This document shows, in pieces, positions 17,559 to 25,528 of a stretch of 64,000 nt of DNA. The stretch's first letter is position 1. Each line of letters opens with the position of its first letter. Below the pieces are notes generated by a model. That model had not been told where the DNA came from and did not search any database. It saw only the letters and a program-made list of their open reading frames with translations. The DNA comes from Peptostreptococcus russellii (lineage in GTDB: Bacteria > Bacillota > Clostridia > Peptostreptococcales > Peptostreptococcaceae). The position numbers and the translations under genes were made by a program. The DNA is taken from contig NZ_FODF01000002.1 in the NCBI RefSeq assembly GCF_900110295.1, positions 62,001 through 126,000 on the forward strand, written 5' to 3'.

Positions 17559-18869
17559 TTAGTCTTCAAATACAGTCTGTCCGTCAACTTCAGTATTTAA
17601 TGCCTTTAGGGCTTTTTCAACTAACTTTCTTCTTAGAGCCTTTTCTTCATCATGATCTAAAGCAGGGTTTCCAAGAGGGTGAGGTATAGCTATTGTTGGA
17701 ACTATTCTGTTAGCACCAACTGTTAATGAAATAGGAACAACTGTACACATATGTACTACTGGTAGACCAGCTCTTTCTATTTCCTTTACCATCGTTGCAC
17801 CGCAACGAGTACAAGTACCTCACGTAGAAGTCATAATAACTGCATCTACTCCATCAGCTATTAACTTCTGTGCATATCCAGCAGCGAATGCCTTTGCAGA
17901 TGCAACAGCAGTACCATTACCAACAGTTGTGTAGAACTTGTTGTGTAATTCTCCTATTACGCCTTCCTTTTCAAGATCTCTTAATACATCTACTGGAAGA
18001 ACTCTGTCTGAATCTTCATTAGCATATGATGGGTCATATCCACCATGAGCTGTTTCCCAACCTTCTTCAGTAAGGTCCATTACACCAGTGATATCATATT
18101 CACCATACTTAGTAGCATTTGATGATTCTATTCTATCAGGGTTACCTTTTGGAACTATACCACCTGATGTACAAAGCGCGATCTTACACTTTGATAGGTC
18201 CTTAACTGCTGGATTTGGATCTACTCTATCGAAGTTTGGCATTGGATATTCTGTTACGAATTCTTCACCATTTATCTTCTTTATAAGCATATCAACAGCT
18301 CTCTTTGAACCTCTTTCTTCAGCGAAGTAGTTTACTCTTACACCCTTTTCGATGTATCCTTCTTCTGCTGGAGAACCTATTTCTTCGCCCTTAGCTAATT
18401 TAGCACCTAACTTAGCTATCTTTGGAAGAGCTTTTCTCATACCAGCTGCAGAATTTGCTGTTTCAACTATGTATAAATCTTTCTTATACATATCTGCACC
18501 TGGGTTTTCAACGTACATACCTGTTAAACAAGGTATATTTAATTCATTCTTAACAACGCTAGTAATTGTACCACAAGCAACACCGTATCTACCTGCATTA
18601 AATGCTGGTCCAGCTATAAATAACTGTGGATCAAATTCCTTAATCATTGCTAAAACTTCTTCACTTGCTTCATCTATATTTTCATTGAAATAACTATCAC
18701 CACAAACTACTGTAGCAACTATTTCAAATTCTTCACCTAATTTTTTGCCTAATTGCACACTAACTGGAGGAAGTTCTTTTAAAACCGCTGGTTCTACATC
18801 GGCCTTTTCTTCTCCACCTATTCCTGCAAAGAATTGGTTTACATAATGAACTACTCTAATCTTTGACAT
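17559..18869 (-). CDS. grdB: Glycine reductase selenoprotein B, subunit gamma (GrdB)
   Basis: A 436-residue substrate-specific subunit of protein B that, with the GrdE pyruvoyl subunits, binds glycine as a Schiff base and passes a carboxymethyl group to selenoprotein A. The frame holds one in-frame TGA at 17820-17822, read as selenocysteine U350 in the motif T-S-T-U-G-T-C-T-R-C-G, the UxxCxxC motif of GrdB. Downstream the frame stays open to 17559 with conserved sequence (MVKEIERAGLPVVHMCT). Simple gene callers would split this into two pieces. It starts 21 bases after grdA. Confidence 0.97.
17793..17807 (-). promoter_or_regulatory. Candidate SECIS hairpin of grdB
   Basis: Twelve bases after the TGA codon the mRNA reads CGTTGC-GGT-GCAACG, a six-base-pair stem with a G-rich loop. 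Bacterial SECIS elements lie at this distance, just 3' of the UGA, with G in the apical loop. SelB recognition is inferred. Confidence 0.65.
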
Positions 18870-18890
18870 TATTCTACCTCCTATAGAATT

Positions 18891-19367
18891 CTATAAATAT
18901 TTGCAGAATTCTTCTCTAATTTCTGACATTTCTTCAGCTATTTCATCACAATCTAAAACCATTTCCATCATTCCGATCTGTTCTTCATAAACATCTTCAT
19001 CGAACTGTTCCTTCATTGGTTCTTCAACAGCGTGGAATACGCTTAATCCTAATTCTACACCTGCTAGTGGTCCAGCAAAAGTTGGATCTCCTGCTGTAAC
19101 TGTTTCAGCTGCAAGACCTGCAGCTTCGGCTTCAGCGGCACCTAATAATACCACAACATTTTCAGCTCCGAATTTTTCGGCAGCTTCCTTAACTCTGTTC
19201 TGGTTTTCTAGGTCCATAGCCCCAGCAGCTGTTCAGACGAAACATTCAGTAGATGAGAACACTACTTCAGCGCCGTCAACTGTTTTTACACATTCTTCGA
19301 TAGCAGGACCTGGTATACCGTCTCTGTCACCGATTATTATAACTTTTTTATTCTGTAAAGTTGTCAT
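18891..19367 (-). CDS. grdA: Glycine reductase selenoprotein A (GrdA)
   Basis: A 158-residue selenoprotein, the small acidic carrier of the carboxymethyl group. Reading from ATG 19367 (behind GGAG), the frame has one TGA at 19233-19235, giving U45 in the motif [13 protein letters not shown], which matches GrdA (the known proteins have selenocysteine at position 44 in CxxU). Automatic calling begins at an internal ATG at 19217 and loses the active site. The selenide is reduced by thioredoxin from the same operon. Confidence 0.97.
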
Positions 19368-19420
19368 AACGATAATCTCCTTTTTCATTTATATTATATT
19401 GAATACTCTTTTATATTATC

Positions 19421-19450
19421 TTCAGATTAGTGTATTCCTTCCAATCTGAA
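19421..19450 (-). repeat. Hairpin between grdE and grdA
   Basis: TTCAGATT (19421-19428) pairs with AATCTGAA (19443-19450) across a 14-base loop in the 124-base gap. It is weaker than the grdB-grdC hairpin but in a comparable position between modules. Confidence 0.5.
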
Positions 19451-19491
19451 ACTTTTATTTATTGTTAAGATTTGTAAAATATGTCTTCTAA

Positions 19492-20778
19492 TTAGAATGT
19501 CTTAGCAGATAAATAACCAAATCCTGTTTCATTTGTTGCACCAGTTATAGTCTGAATTTCACATTCTATAGAACCATCTTCTCTTAATGAATGTTCATTA
19601 CCACCAGCTATGATGTTTACATATTCAACATGTCCTATTACTCTATCCATCTTTGGAAGAACAACATACTGATTTGCATTTCCACCAGTAACAACTGCAT
19701 CTGCCTTAGCATCTGCGTCTGCTAGTGACTGAGAAGCTCCGTCTCTACCTGCGTATTCATCTGTAACTATTACAGTTTTAACTCCTTGGTTTTCTATCTT
19801 TTTGCAGTTCATTATTAAGTCAGTATCCGGATTACCGAATCCTTCCTGTGAAACAATTGCTGCGTCTAGTCCTAGGTATTTACAAAGCTTAGATGACCAG
19901 TTAGAAGATCTTTCCTTATCAGCTAGATAAACATTTTCGTTTGTAATTATTACACCTAAGAAGTTGATGCTCTTTCCATGCTGAGCATATAATTCTTCTA
20001 TTACACCGTTGTTTAGATGTACATATGTTGGGTTCTTATCACAAGCAGAAACACAGTTTCCTGAAACTATAGCACCATCCATAATTTCTGTAGGATATAA
20101 TATAGTTGGAACTATCTGCTTAGCATCTACACCATATACATATGTATCATGTAGTAAGCCCTGAGTCTGTAGCATGTATACATATCCTACCTTTGGTAAT
20201 TCAGGATATTCTGCTATCTGTTCTAATAAAGGCTTAGTTTCAAAAGCCTGAACTTCTTCAGGTTCAAGATCTCTTGCTAATTCTCCAAGATATCTTGCAG
20301 CCTTAAATCCTAAGAATCTAACAGCCTTTTCATGATCGTGCTGCTTAACACCTTCCTTAGGTTCAGCTATTACTACTAGGTTCACTGTCTTTGAGAATGG
20401 AGTGTATTCTGCTCCAAGACCCTGCATGTCTATGATACCTTCCTGGAAACCAACTATTTTACCAGTTGTTACAACTGCCATTCCCTTTAGTACGTGAGTT
20501 CTTCCTTCACCAACAGTTTCAACTTTTGAAAGTACTCCTGGGAATATTCCACCGTTACCTTCTACTTTTACTCTTGGTTCAATTACATCCTTTACTGGTG
20601 TTATTCTTACACTTTCACCAGGTCTAGCAATGTCTAGATCAACTGTTGCAAGATGTTCATCTTCCCATATTGCATTGATCATTTCTTCTTTGTTTACATA
20701 TAAAACACCTTTATCTATCTTCGTAACATCAGAAAACTGTATGTCTTTAATGAAGATTTTGCCTATTTCAAGACGCAT
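19492..20778 (-). CDS. grdE: Glycine reductase component B, subunits alpha and beta proprotein (GrdE)
   Basis: A 428-residue proprotein that cleaves itself into two chains. The site is in VSGNCVSACDKN: cleavage before Cys242 creates the N-terminal pyruvoyl group that binds the amino group of glycine, and Cys242 is the residue reported for the characterised GrdE. The start ATG 20778 follows AGGAGG; the upstream in-frame extension is leader. Together with GrdB it forms protein B, specific for glycine in a cluster that also encodes TrxAB. Confidence 0.97.
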   Translation of the reverse strand: MRLEIGKIFIKDIQFSDVTKIDKGVLYVNKEEMINAIWEDEHLATVDLDIARPGESVRITPVKDVIEPRVKVEGNGGIFPGVLSKVETVGEGRTHVLKGMAVVTTGKIVGFQEGIIDMQGLGAEYTPFSKTVNLVVIAEPKEGVKQHDHEKAVRFLGFKAARYLGELARDLEPEEVQAFETKPLLEQIAEYPELPKVGYVYMLQTQGLLHDTYVYGVDAKQIVPTILYPTEIMDGAIVSGNCVSACDKNPTYVHLNNGVIEELYAQHGKSINFLGVIITNENVYLADKERSSNWSSKLCKYLGLDAAIVSQEGFGNPDTDLIMNCKKIENQGVKTVIVTDEYAGRDGASQSLADADAKADAVVTGGNANQYVVLPKMDRVIGHVEYVNIIAGGNEHSLREDGSIECEIQTITGATNETGFGYLSAKTF

Positions 20779-20856
20779 AGGGTTACCTCCTATAAAAAAT
20801 AATTTTGTATAATACACTTGATTAATATAAAAATAAATAATTTATCTTGACACAGT

Positions 20857-20878
20857 CAAGGATTGAAAACAACCCTTG
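20857..20878 (-). repeat. Hairpin 1 between trxA and grdE
   Basis: CAAGGATTG (20857-20865) pairs with CAACCCTTG (20870-20878) with one wobble pair and a four-base loop. It is the proximal of two stem-loops in the 177-base trxA-grdE gap. Confidence 0.5.
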
Positions 20879-20900
20879 TCTGACGTCAATTGTTGATGAA

Positions 20901-20929
20901 TTAAATAAGTAGATGCAATACTTATTTAA
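20901..20929 (-). repeat. Hairpin 2 between trxA and grdE
   Basis: TTAAATAAGTA (20901-20911) pairs perfectly with TACTTATTTAA (20919-20929) around a seven-base loop. It is located shortly after the trxA stop codon, a likely processing or attenuation point. Confidence 0.55.
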
Positions 20930-20955
20930 CTGTAAGTGGATAAACTATTTAGTTT

Positions 20956-21273
20956 TTAGTAAAACTTCTTTATCATGGCTTCGATGTTTGCTATATTAGC
21001 ATCATCCTTAGTTATTTCTTCAACCTTTTCGCCATCTTTATATATTGTCATTGTTGGTAGACCAAGTACCTTCTGCTTAATAGCAAGTCTTCTTGCCTTT
21101 GTTATATCCATTGAACAGAACTTAATCTTATCACCATACTGTTCAGCTAGCTTATGCACATCTGGCATTAATGCCTTACAAGGTTCACATCCTTCACTCC
21201 AGAAGTCAACGAATATATATCCTTCGCCCTGTAGTACTTCTTCTTCAAAGTTTGCTTTTGTTAATTCTAACAT
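20956..21273 (-). CDS. trxA: Thioredoxin of the glycine reductase system
   Basis: A 105-residue thioredoxin that supplies electrons to selenoprotein A. The active site is W-S-E-G-C29-E-P-C32-K, whereas ordinary thioredoxins have W-C-G-P-C; the tryptophan directly before the first cysteine is glycine and the glycine between the cysteines is glutamate. Such departures are known in glycine-reductase thioredoxins of amino-acid fermenters. The cis-proline loop (LGLPTMTIYKDG) is intact. It lies between trxB and grdE. Confidence 0.95.
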   Translation of the reverse strand: MLELTKANFEEEVLQGEGYIFVDFWSEGCEPCKALMPDVHKLAEQYGDKIKFCSMDITKARRLAIKQKVLGLPTMTIYKDGEKVEEITKDDANIANIEAMIKKFY

Positions 21274-21356
21274 TTCTATTACCCCCCATTTATTATTTTG
21301 CTGCTACTTTGTGTAGCTTGAAAGTTATATATTAAAATTATAAAACTTATCTAAAC

Positions 21357-22298
21357 TTAGAACTTTTCTGCTATATATCTTTCTGCCATAACTGCTGCTG
21401 TTGCACCATCACTTGTTGCAGTAACAACCTGTCTAACAACTTTCTGTCTACAATCACCTGCAACAAATACTCCAGGTATCTTTGTAGTTGTGTCATCTGT
21501 TGCTATGAAGTAACCTGCTTCATCACAGTCTAATACATCTCTATATAGTTCAGTCTGTGGTACATATCCTATAAATACAAAGCATCCGAAAGTTCCATCT
21601 TCTTCATCTGCAAAGTATTCAGTTATTTCACCAGTAATCTTGTTCTTAAATACTATTGATTCAAGTATTCCATCGCCCTTAACCTCTTCTACTACTGTGT
21701 CTAGTAAGAAATCGATCTTTGGATTTTCTTTTGCCTTATCAAGAGCTATTGGTGCACATCTAAATCCCTGTCTTCTATGAACTATAGTTACCTTTCTGGC
21801 AAACTTAGTTAGGTACTGTGCTTCTTCTATAGCACTATCTCCACCGCCGATTACGAATACTTCGAAATCTTCAAAGAAATCTGCATCGCATGTTGCACAG
21901 TAAGATACACCCTTACCAATTAATTCATCTTCTCCTGGGCAACCCATTTTTCTTGGATTTGCTCCTGTAGCTACAATAACTGCCTTAGTCTTATATTCTT
22001 TATCAGCAGTTTTAATTGTCTTTATATCTCCTTCAAAATCAAAAGAAACTACTTCTCCTCTTTCTATTTCACAACCGAATGCTTTTGCTTGTTCTACCAT
22101 TCTAGCTGTTAGTGTAGGACCACTTGCATTTTCTACTGATCCTGGATAATTATCTACCTGATGAGTTATTACTATCTGGCCACCATTTTTTTGTTTTTCT
22201 AGTATAAGAGTTTTAAGTTTTCCTCTTGCACCGTATAAACCTGCTGATAAACCAGCTGGCCCACCACCGATAATTATTAAATCATAAATATTTTCCAT
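21357..22298 (-). CDS. trxB: Thioredoxin reductase
   Basis: A 313-residue flavoprotein. An N-terminal FAD-binding GGGPAGLSAGLYGARG, the redox pair CATCD near residue 135, a second nucleotide-binding GGGDSAIEEA and the C-terminal FAD motif GVFVAGDCR are present. It reduces TrxA with NAD(P)H (the cofactor preference cannot be read directly). The start ATG 22298 follows GGAGG. It is second in the grd operon. Confidence 0.96.
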   Translation of the reverse strand: MENIYDLIIIGGGPAGLSAGLYGARGKLKTLILEKQKNGGQIVITHQVDNYPGSVENASGPTLTARMVEQAKAFGCEIERGEVVSFDFEGDIKTIKTADKEYKTKAVIVATGANPRKMGCPGEDELIGKGVSYCATCDADFFEDFEVFVIGGGDSAIEEAQYLTKFARKVTIVHRRQGFRCAPIALDKAKENPKIDFLLDTVVEEVKGDGILESIVFKNKITGEITEYFADEEDGTFGCFVFIGYVPQTELYRDVLDCDEAGYFIATDDTTTKIPGVFVAGDCRQKVVRQVVTATSDGATAAVMAERYIAEKF

Positions 22299-22440
22299 AA
22301 TGTACCTCCACACATATTTATAATGTTAATTGATTAACTAGATTTTTTTCAGAAAAGTTCGACTTAATTAAGTAATCAAGCAACTTTTTGTATATTAATG
22401 TATTATTAATATCAATCTAAATATTTTTTAAAGTTAAGGC

Positions 22441-22827
22441 CTACTCATTTATTATTCTTCTAACTGTTTTACTCATTAAATCGTAGTCAATTACTCTAAA
22501 ATCATCCTTTACCCTTTCAGTCCAATTCGGAGTAAGTTTATTTTTCTTAAATTTCTCCGCTGTCTGAATAGCATCTTCAATTAATCCCAATGAATTGAAA
22601 TCAAGTTTGCTACCCTCTTTCAATATTATTGTTCTATAAATTGTTTCATTAGGCTTTACACTTCCATAAAGTGGATGAGTCAACAACTCATAACCACCAT
22701 GTATCAAATCTCTTCCATGTTGAAGAACGCCTATATAATCTTCATCAAGAAATTCAACTTTTATTCCTTTGGCTAATAAATCTTCTTTAATTTCAATAAA
22801 TTTTTTATTATTTGTTATCAAAAGCAT
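22441..22827 (-). CDS. grdX: GrdX family protein
   Basis: A 128-residue protein of unknown biochemical function found as the first gene of glycine, sarcosine or betaine reductase operons. It starts with MLLITNN and has the conserved GRDLIHGGYELLTHPLYGS-like centre and a PNETIYRTII segment. The start is ATG 22827 behind AGGTGAT. Its position first after the riboswitch and before trxB supports the assignment. Confidence 0.9.
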   Translation of the reverse strand: MLLITNNKKFIEIKEDLLAKGIKVEFLDEDYIGVLQHGRDLIHGGYELLTHPLYGSVKPNETIYRTIILKEGSKLDFNSLGLIEDAIQTAEKFKKNKLTPNWTERVKDDFRVIDYDLMSKTVRRIINE

Positions 22828-23010
22828 TGTAATCACCTTTCATACACTATTTAATTTTAATGCATTATTTAGTCCGTACAAAACTTTTCCTAAACTTAAC
22901 AAATGTTTTCCTGTTAATTAAATAAATAAAACTTATTCTTTTGAAAACTCAGTATATTGTTGTTTATCCAGCAATATTAAATGTTGCTAATACAACATTT
23001 TTATGATTAT

Positions 23011-23045
23011 AAAAAGAGGAAATAAAGTTGTCCTTTATTTCCTCT
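23011..23045 (-). terminator. Riboswitch-controlled terminator before grdX
   Basis: On the minus strand AGAGGAAATAAAG pairs with CTTTATTTCCTCT (13 base pairs, five-base loop), followed by TTTTT. It lies directly downstream of the glycine aptamer and about 180 bases upstream of grdX, so it is almost certainly the expression platform. Confidence 0.9.
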
Positions 23046-23057
23046 GTCATCATTGTT

Positions 23058-23160
23058 TTCAGAGACACGTCCAATTCTACTACTTTTACCTGAGAAATTC
23101 ACAATGTTTCTTGACATGAAACATTACTTGTCCCTTCGGTGGCTAACGCTCTCTCATAGA
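23058..23160 (-). promoter_or_regulatory. Glycine riboswitch aptamer (gcvT type)
   Basis: The minus strand carries the conserved core: GAGAGAGCGTTAGCC, then ACCGAAGGGACAAGTAA, a variable stem (AATGTTTC with GAAACATT), TTTCTCAGGTAAAAG, and GAATTGGACGTGTCTCTG closing P1. This matches the glycine aptamer. Only one aptamer is seen. It stands between the operon promoter and a terminator, so glycine presumably allows transcription of the glycine-consuming operon. Confidence 0.93.
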
Positions 23161-23191
23161 ATCTTCTTCCGTCTTATTTATATGTTCAGTT

Positions 23192-23197
23192 ATTATA
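23192..23197 (-). promoter_or_regulatory. Likely -10 box of the grd operon promoter
   Basis: TATAAT on the minus strand, about 35 bases before the aptamer. No strong -35 hexamer is visible at the right spacing (ACTTAC at 17 bases is weak), so the promoter may need an activator. Confidence 0.5.
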
Positions 23198-23269
23198 CAA
23201 CTAACAACCATCTTGTAAGTTTATTGTACACACTTGATAATAAAAAATCAAGTCCTTATTCAAACAATT

Positions 23270-24412
23270 TTATAACATCAAGTCTAAAATTATGATATTT
23301 GAAATTTCTCTTCCAGACTGTGTCAATTTTATTACTTTTTTTGCATCGTCTTTATATATTTCAATATATCCTTTTTTTTCATATTTATCAATAGTTTTTT
23401 CGATAAATTTTTTCAATATTTCATTTTCAATTTCATCTATAAGTGAAAAATTTATCCCTTCATTCATCCTCAAGCCCAACATGATTTTCTCATTGAAAAT
23501 ATCCTTGTATGTTAATTGTTCTTCAAATTCCTTCGGGAAAACGTTGCTATTAGTAAGCTCCGCATATTTTTCTAATGTCTTGACATTTGTGTACCTTTTC
23601 CCATTTAGATAACCTGATGCAGACACTCCTATACCGAAATATTCCTCACATAACCAATATTTTATATTATGTTTACACTCCAAACTGTTCTTTGAAAAAT
23701 TCGATATCTCATATTGCTTGTATCTATTTTCCGCAAGATAATTTACAGTATATCTATACATTTTTACGAAGCTATTTTCATCAAAGTCAGTTATATCACC
23801 ATTTTCATATCTATTATAAAAATCTGTCCCCTCCTCAATAATCAAAGAATATGCAGATATATGTTCTGGATTTTTAGATACGATATATTCCAATGTTTCT
23901 TTCCAATCCTCCAAAGTTTGACCATAAAAAGCGAAAATAAGATCAACATTTATATTGTCAAAACCTACTTTTCTCGCATTGTCATAACTTTCCTCGAAAT
24001 CTTTTAAATTGTGTATTCTTCCCATAAACTTTAAATTTCTATCTTGAATTGCTTGAAGACCTATGCTCAACCTATTGACTCCAGCAGCCTTTATCACTTT
24101 CAGCTTTTCTATATCCAAAGTTCCAGGATTTGCCTCTATTGTGTATTCCTCAACGTTTTCTAAATTCACTTCAGATGAAATTATTTCAAATAATCTTCTA
24201 AGCTGTTCTAAATTAAGAATTGTAGGAGTACCTCCACCTATAAATATGGTTTTTATTACTTCATTTTTCATATTATACATCTTCATTTCACGCTCTAATG
24301 AATCTAGGTAGAAATCTATTTCATTTTTTATTGGAACATAAGATGTAAAATCACAGTAATTACACTTTCTAGCACAAAAAGGAATGTGCACGTACAAGCC
24401 CTTTTCTTTCAT
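23270..24412 (-). CDS. hemW: HemW-like radical SAM protein (heme chaperone)
   Basis: A 380-residue radical-SAM protein with LYVHIPFCARKCNYCDFTSY at the N-terminus, giving the CxxxCxxC cluster motif with an adjacent Cys-Asp-Phe of the HemW type, then IFIGGGTPTIL and VNRLSIGLQA. Proteins of this branch were once called HemN but act as heme-binding chaperones. The start is ATG 24412; the frame begins upstream with a TTG. In most Firmicutes hemW lies between lepA and hrcA; here the grd operon separates it from hrcA. Confidence 0.92.
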   Translation of the reverse strand: MKEKGLYVHIPFCARKCNYCDFTSYVPIKNEIDFYLDSLEREMKMYNMKNEVIKTIFIGGGTPTILNLEQLRRLFEIISSEVNLENVEEYTIEANPGTLDIEKLKVIKAAGVNRLSIGLQAIQDRNLKFMGRIHNLKDFEESYDNARKVGFDNINVDLIFAFYGQTLEDWKETLEYIVSKNPEHISAYSLIIEEGTDFYNRYENGDITDFDENSFVKMYRYTVNYLAENRYKQYEISNFSKNSLECKHNIKYWLCEEYFGIGVSASGYLNGKRYTNVKTLEKYAELTNSNVFPKEFEEQLTYKDIFNEKIMLGLRMNEGINFSLIDEIENEILKKFIEKTIDKYEKKGYIEIYKDDAKKVIKLTQSGREISNIIILDLML

Positions 24413-24570
24413 AACTTCCCAACCTTTCAATATACTTTTTTGTATTTATATATGTATAAAAATAGTTCTTACTTTCTTTTTTCACATTATATTATATTAT
24501 TTTTTAGACTTTAGCGATATATTTTATATAATTTATTTTTTAATATTTTTTAATTATTTATTTTACAAAA

Positions 24571-24600
24571 ATAAAGCTGTCGACAAAAAGCCGACAGCTA
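24571..24600 (-). terminator. Terminator after the nitroreductase gene
   Basis: AGCTGTCG pairs with CGACAGCT around a nine-base loop, and on the minus strand is followed by TTATTTTTG. It separates the lepA-cca-nitroreductase group from hemW. Confidence 0.8.
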
Positions 24601-24651
24601 ATATACTATAAAATTAATTTATCACATAAATAAATCTATGCAAAATAATTG

Positions 24652-25512
24652 CTATATATTACAATATCCAACTACTGTATAATCTGATGGAATTCCATAA
24701 TCTTTATCTAACTTATCAAATCCCCACTTAGAATCAAACATAGTTACATCAAGTATTACACCGAAGTAAAGCATTACAATACCAGCATCTATTCTGTTTA
24801 TATAACTTCCTTCATAATTTTCATTATTTATAGCAAGTATAACTCTACCGCCATCAACTATGAATCTCCATGGCTGCTTATTTAATGCTGATGGAGCCAT
24901 TCTAGCATATGAAAATGCGTCAAGAAGAGCTCTTTCTTCAAGAATTTCAGGTGTAGCAGAATTCCCCCACTTGTCTATAAACACCATTTCTTCAATTCCT
25001 ATTCTTTCAGAAACGTCCTGAGTTACTGAAACCTCTGACTTTGAATAGTTTTCTCCAGTCTTTGTTGCACCTTCTATCTTCTTATTAGATGCAGCATATC
25101 CTAATGCTATTAACGCAACTACTTCCTTATCAGATTCTATACCTAGAACAGACTTTACCATATTTCCATCTGAATATGATACCCAACAGCTATCAACTCC
25201 AAGGTCTCTAGCCTTTAGTATTGCTCTTTCACCTACATAACCAGCATTTTCTATACTCTGTGGATGATTTTCAGATAGTAGAATAAGATAGTTAGGTGCT
25301 TCTATCATAACACCCTGATAACCTGCTATTCCGTATAGTCTCTTATAGGCATCATCTCCAGCAAAGAACTTAGTTTCTATCTTTATTTCTGAAACTAATT
25401 TCTTGCAATCAGCTATAAAAGTTTCTATTTCAGAAAGTTTTTCTGTTTCTACAGCTGTTTCCTTAAAATTTCTTACTGATCTTCCATTAACTATCAATGA
25501 CTTATAGTCCAT
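24652..25512 (-). CDS. Nitroreductase family protein
   Basis: A 286-residue FMN-dependent oxidoreductase-like protein. The NGRSVRNFKE start, the central GRAILKARDLGVDSCWVS-like segment and PSALNKQPWRFIV near residue 210 match the nitroreductase fold. There appear to be two half-domains: the N-terminal half resembles a partial repeat of the fold, and the SARNKQPW-type flavin site is in the C-terminal half. The substrate is unknown. ATG 25512 follows GGAGG, 16 bases after cca. Confidence 0.82.
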   Translation of the reverse strand: MDYKSLIVNGRSVRNFKETAVETEKLSEIETFIADCKKLVSEIKIETKFFAGDDAYKRLYGIAGYQGVMIEAPNYLILLSENHPQSIENAGYVGERAILKARDLGVDSCWVSYSDGNMVKSVLGIESDKEVVALIALGYAASNKKIEGATKTGENYSKSEVSVTQDVSERIGIEEMVFIDKWGNSATPEILEERALLDAFSYARMAPSALNKQPWRFIVDGGRVILAINNENYEGSYINRIDAGIVMLYFGVILDVTMFDSKWGFDKLDKDYGIPSDYTVVGYCNI

Positions 25513-25528
25513 AATTTTACCTCCAAAA

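Noticed and set aside
17559-17792. Separate 77-residue gene after the GrdB stop
   Set aside because: It is the C-terminal part of GrdB after the selenocysteine codon, not an independent gene; it lacks a ribosome site.
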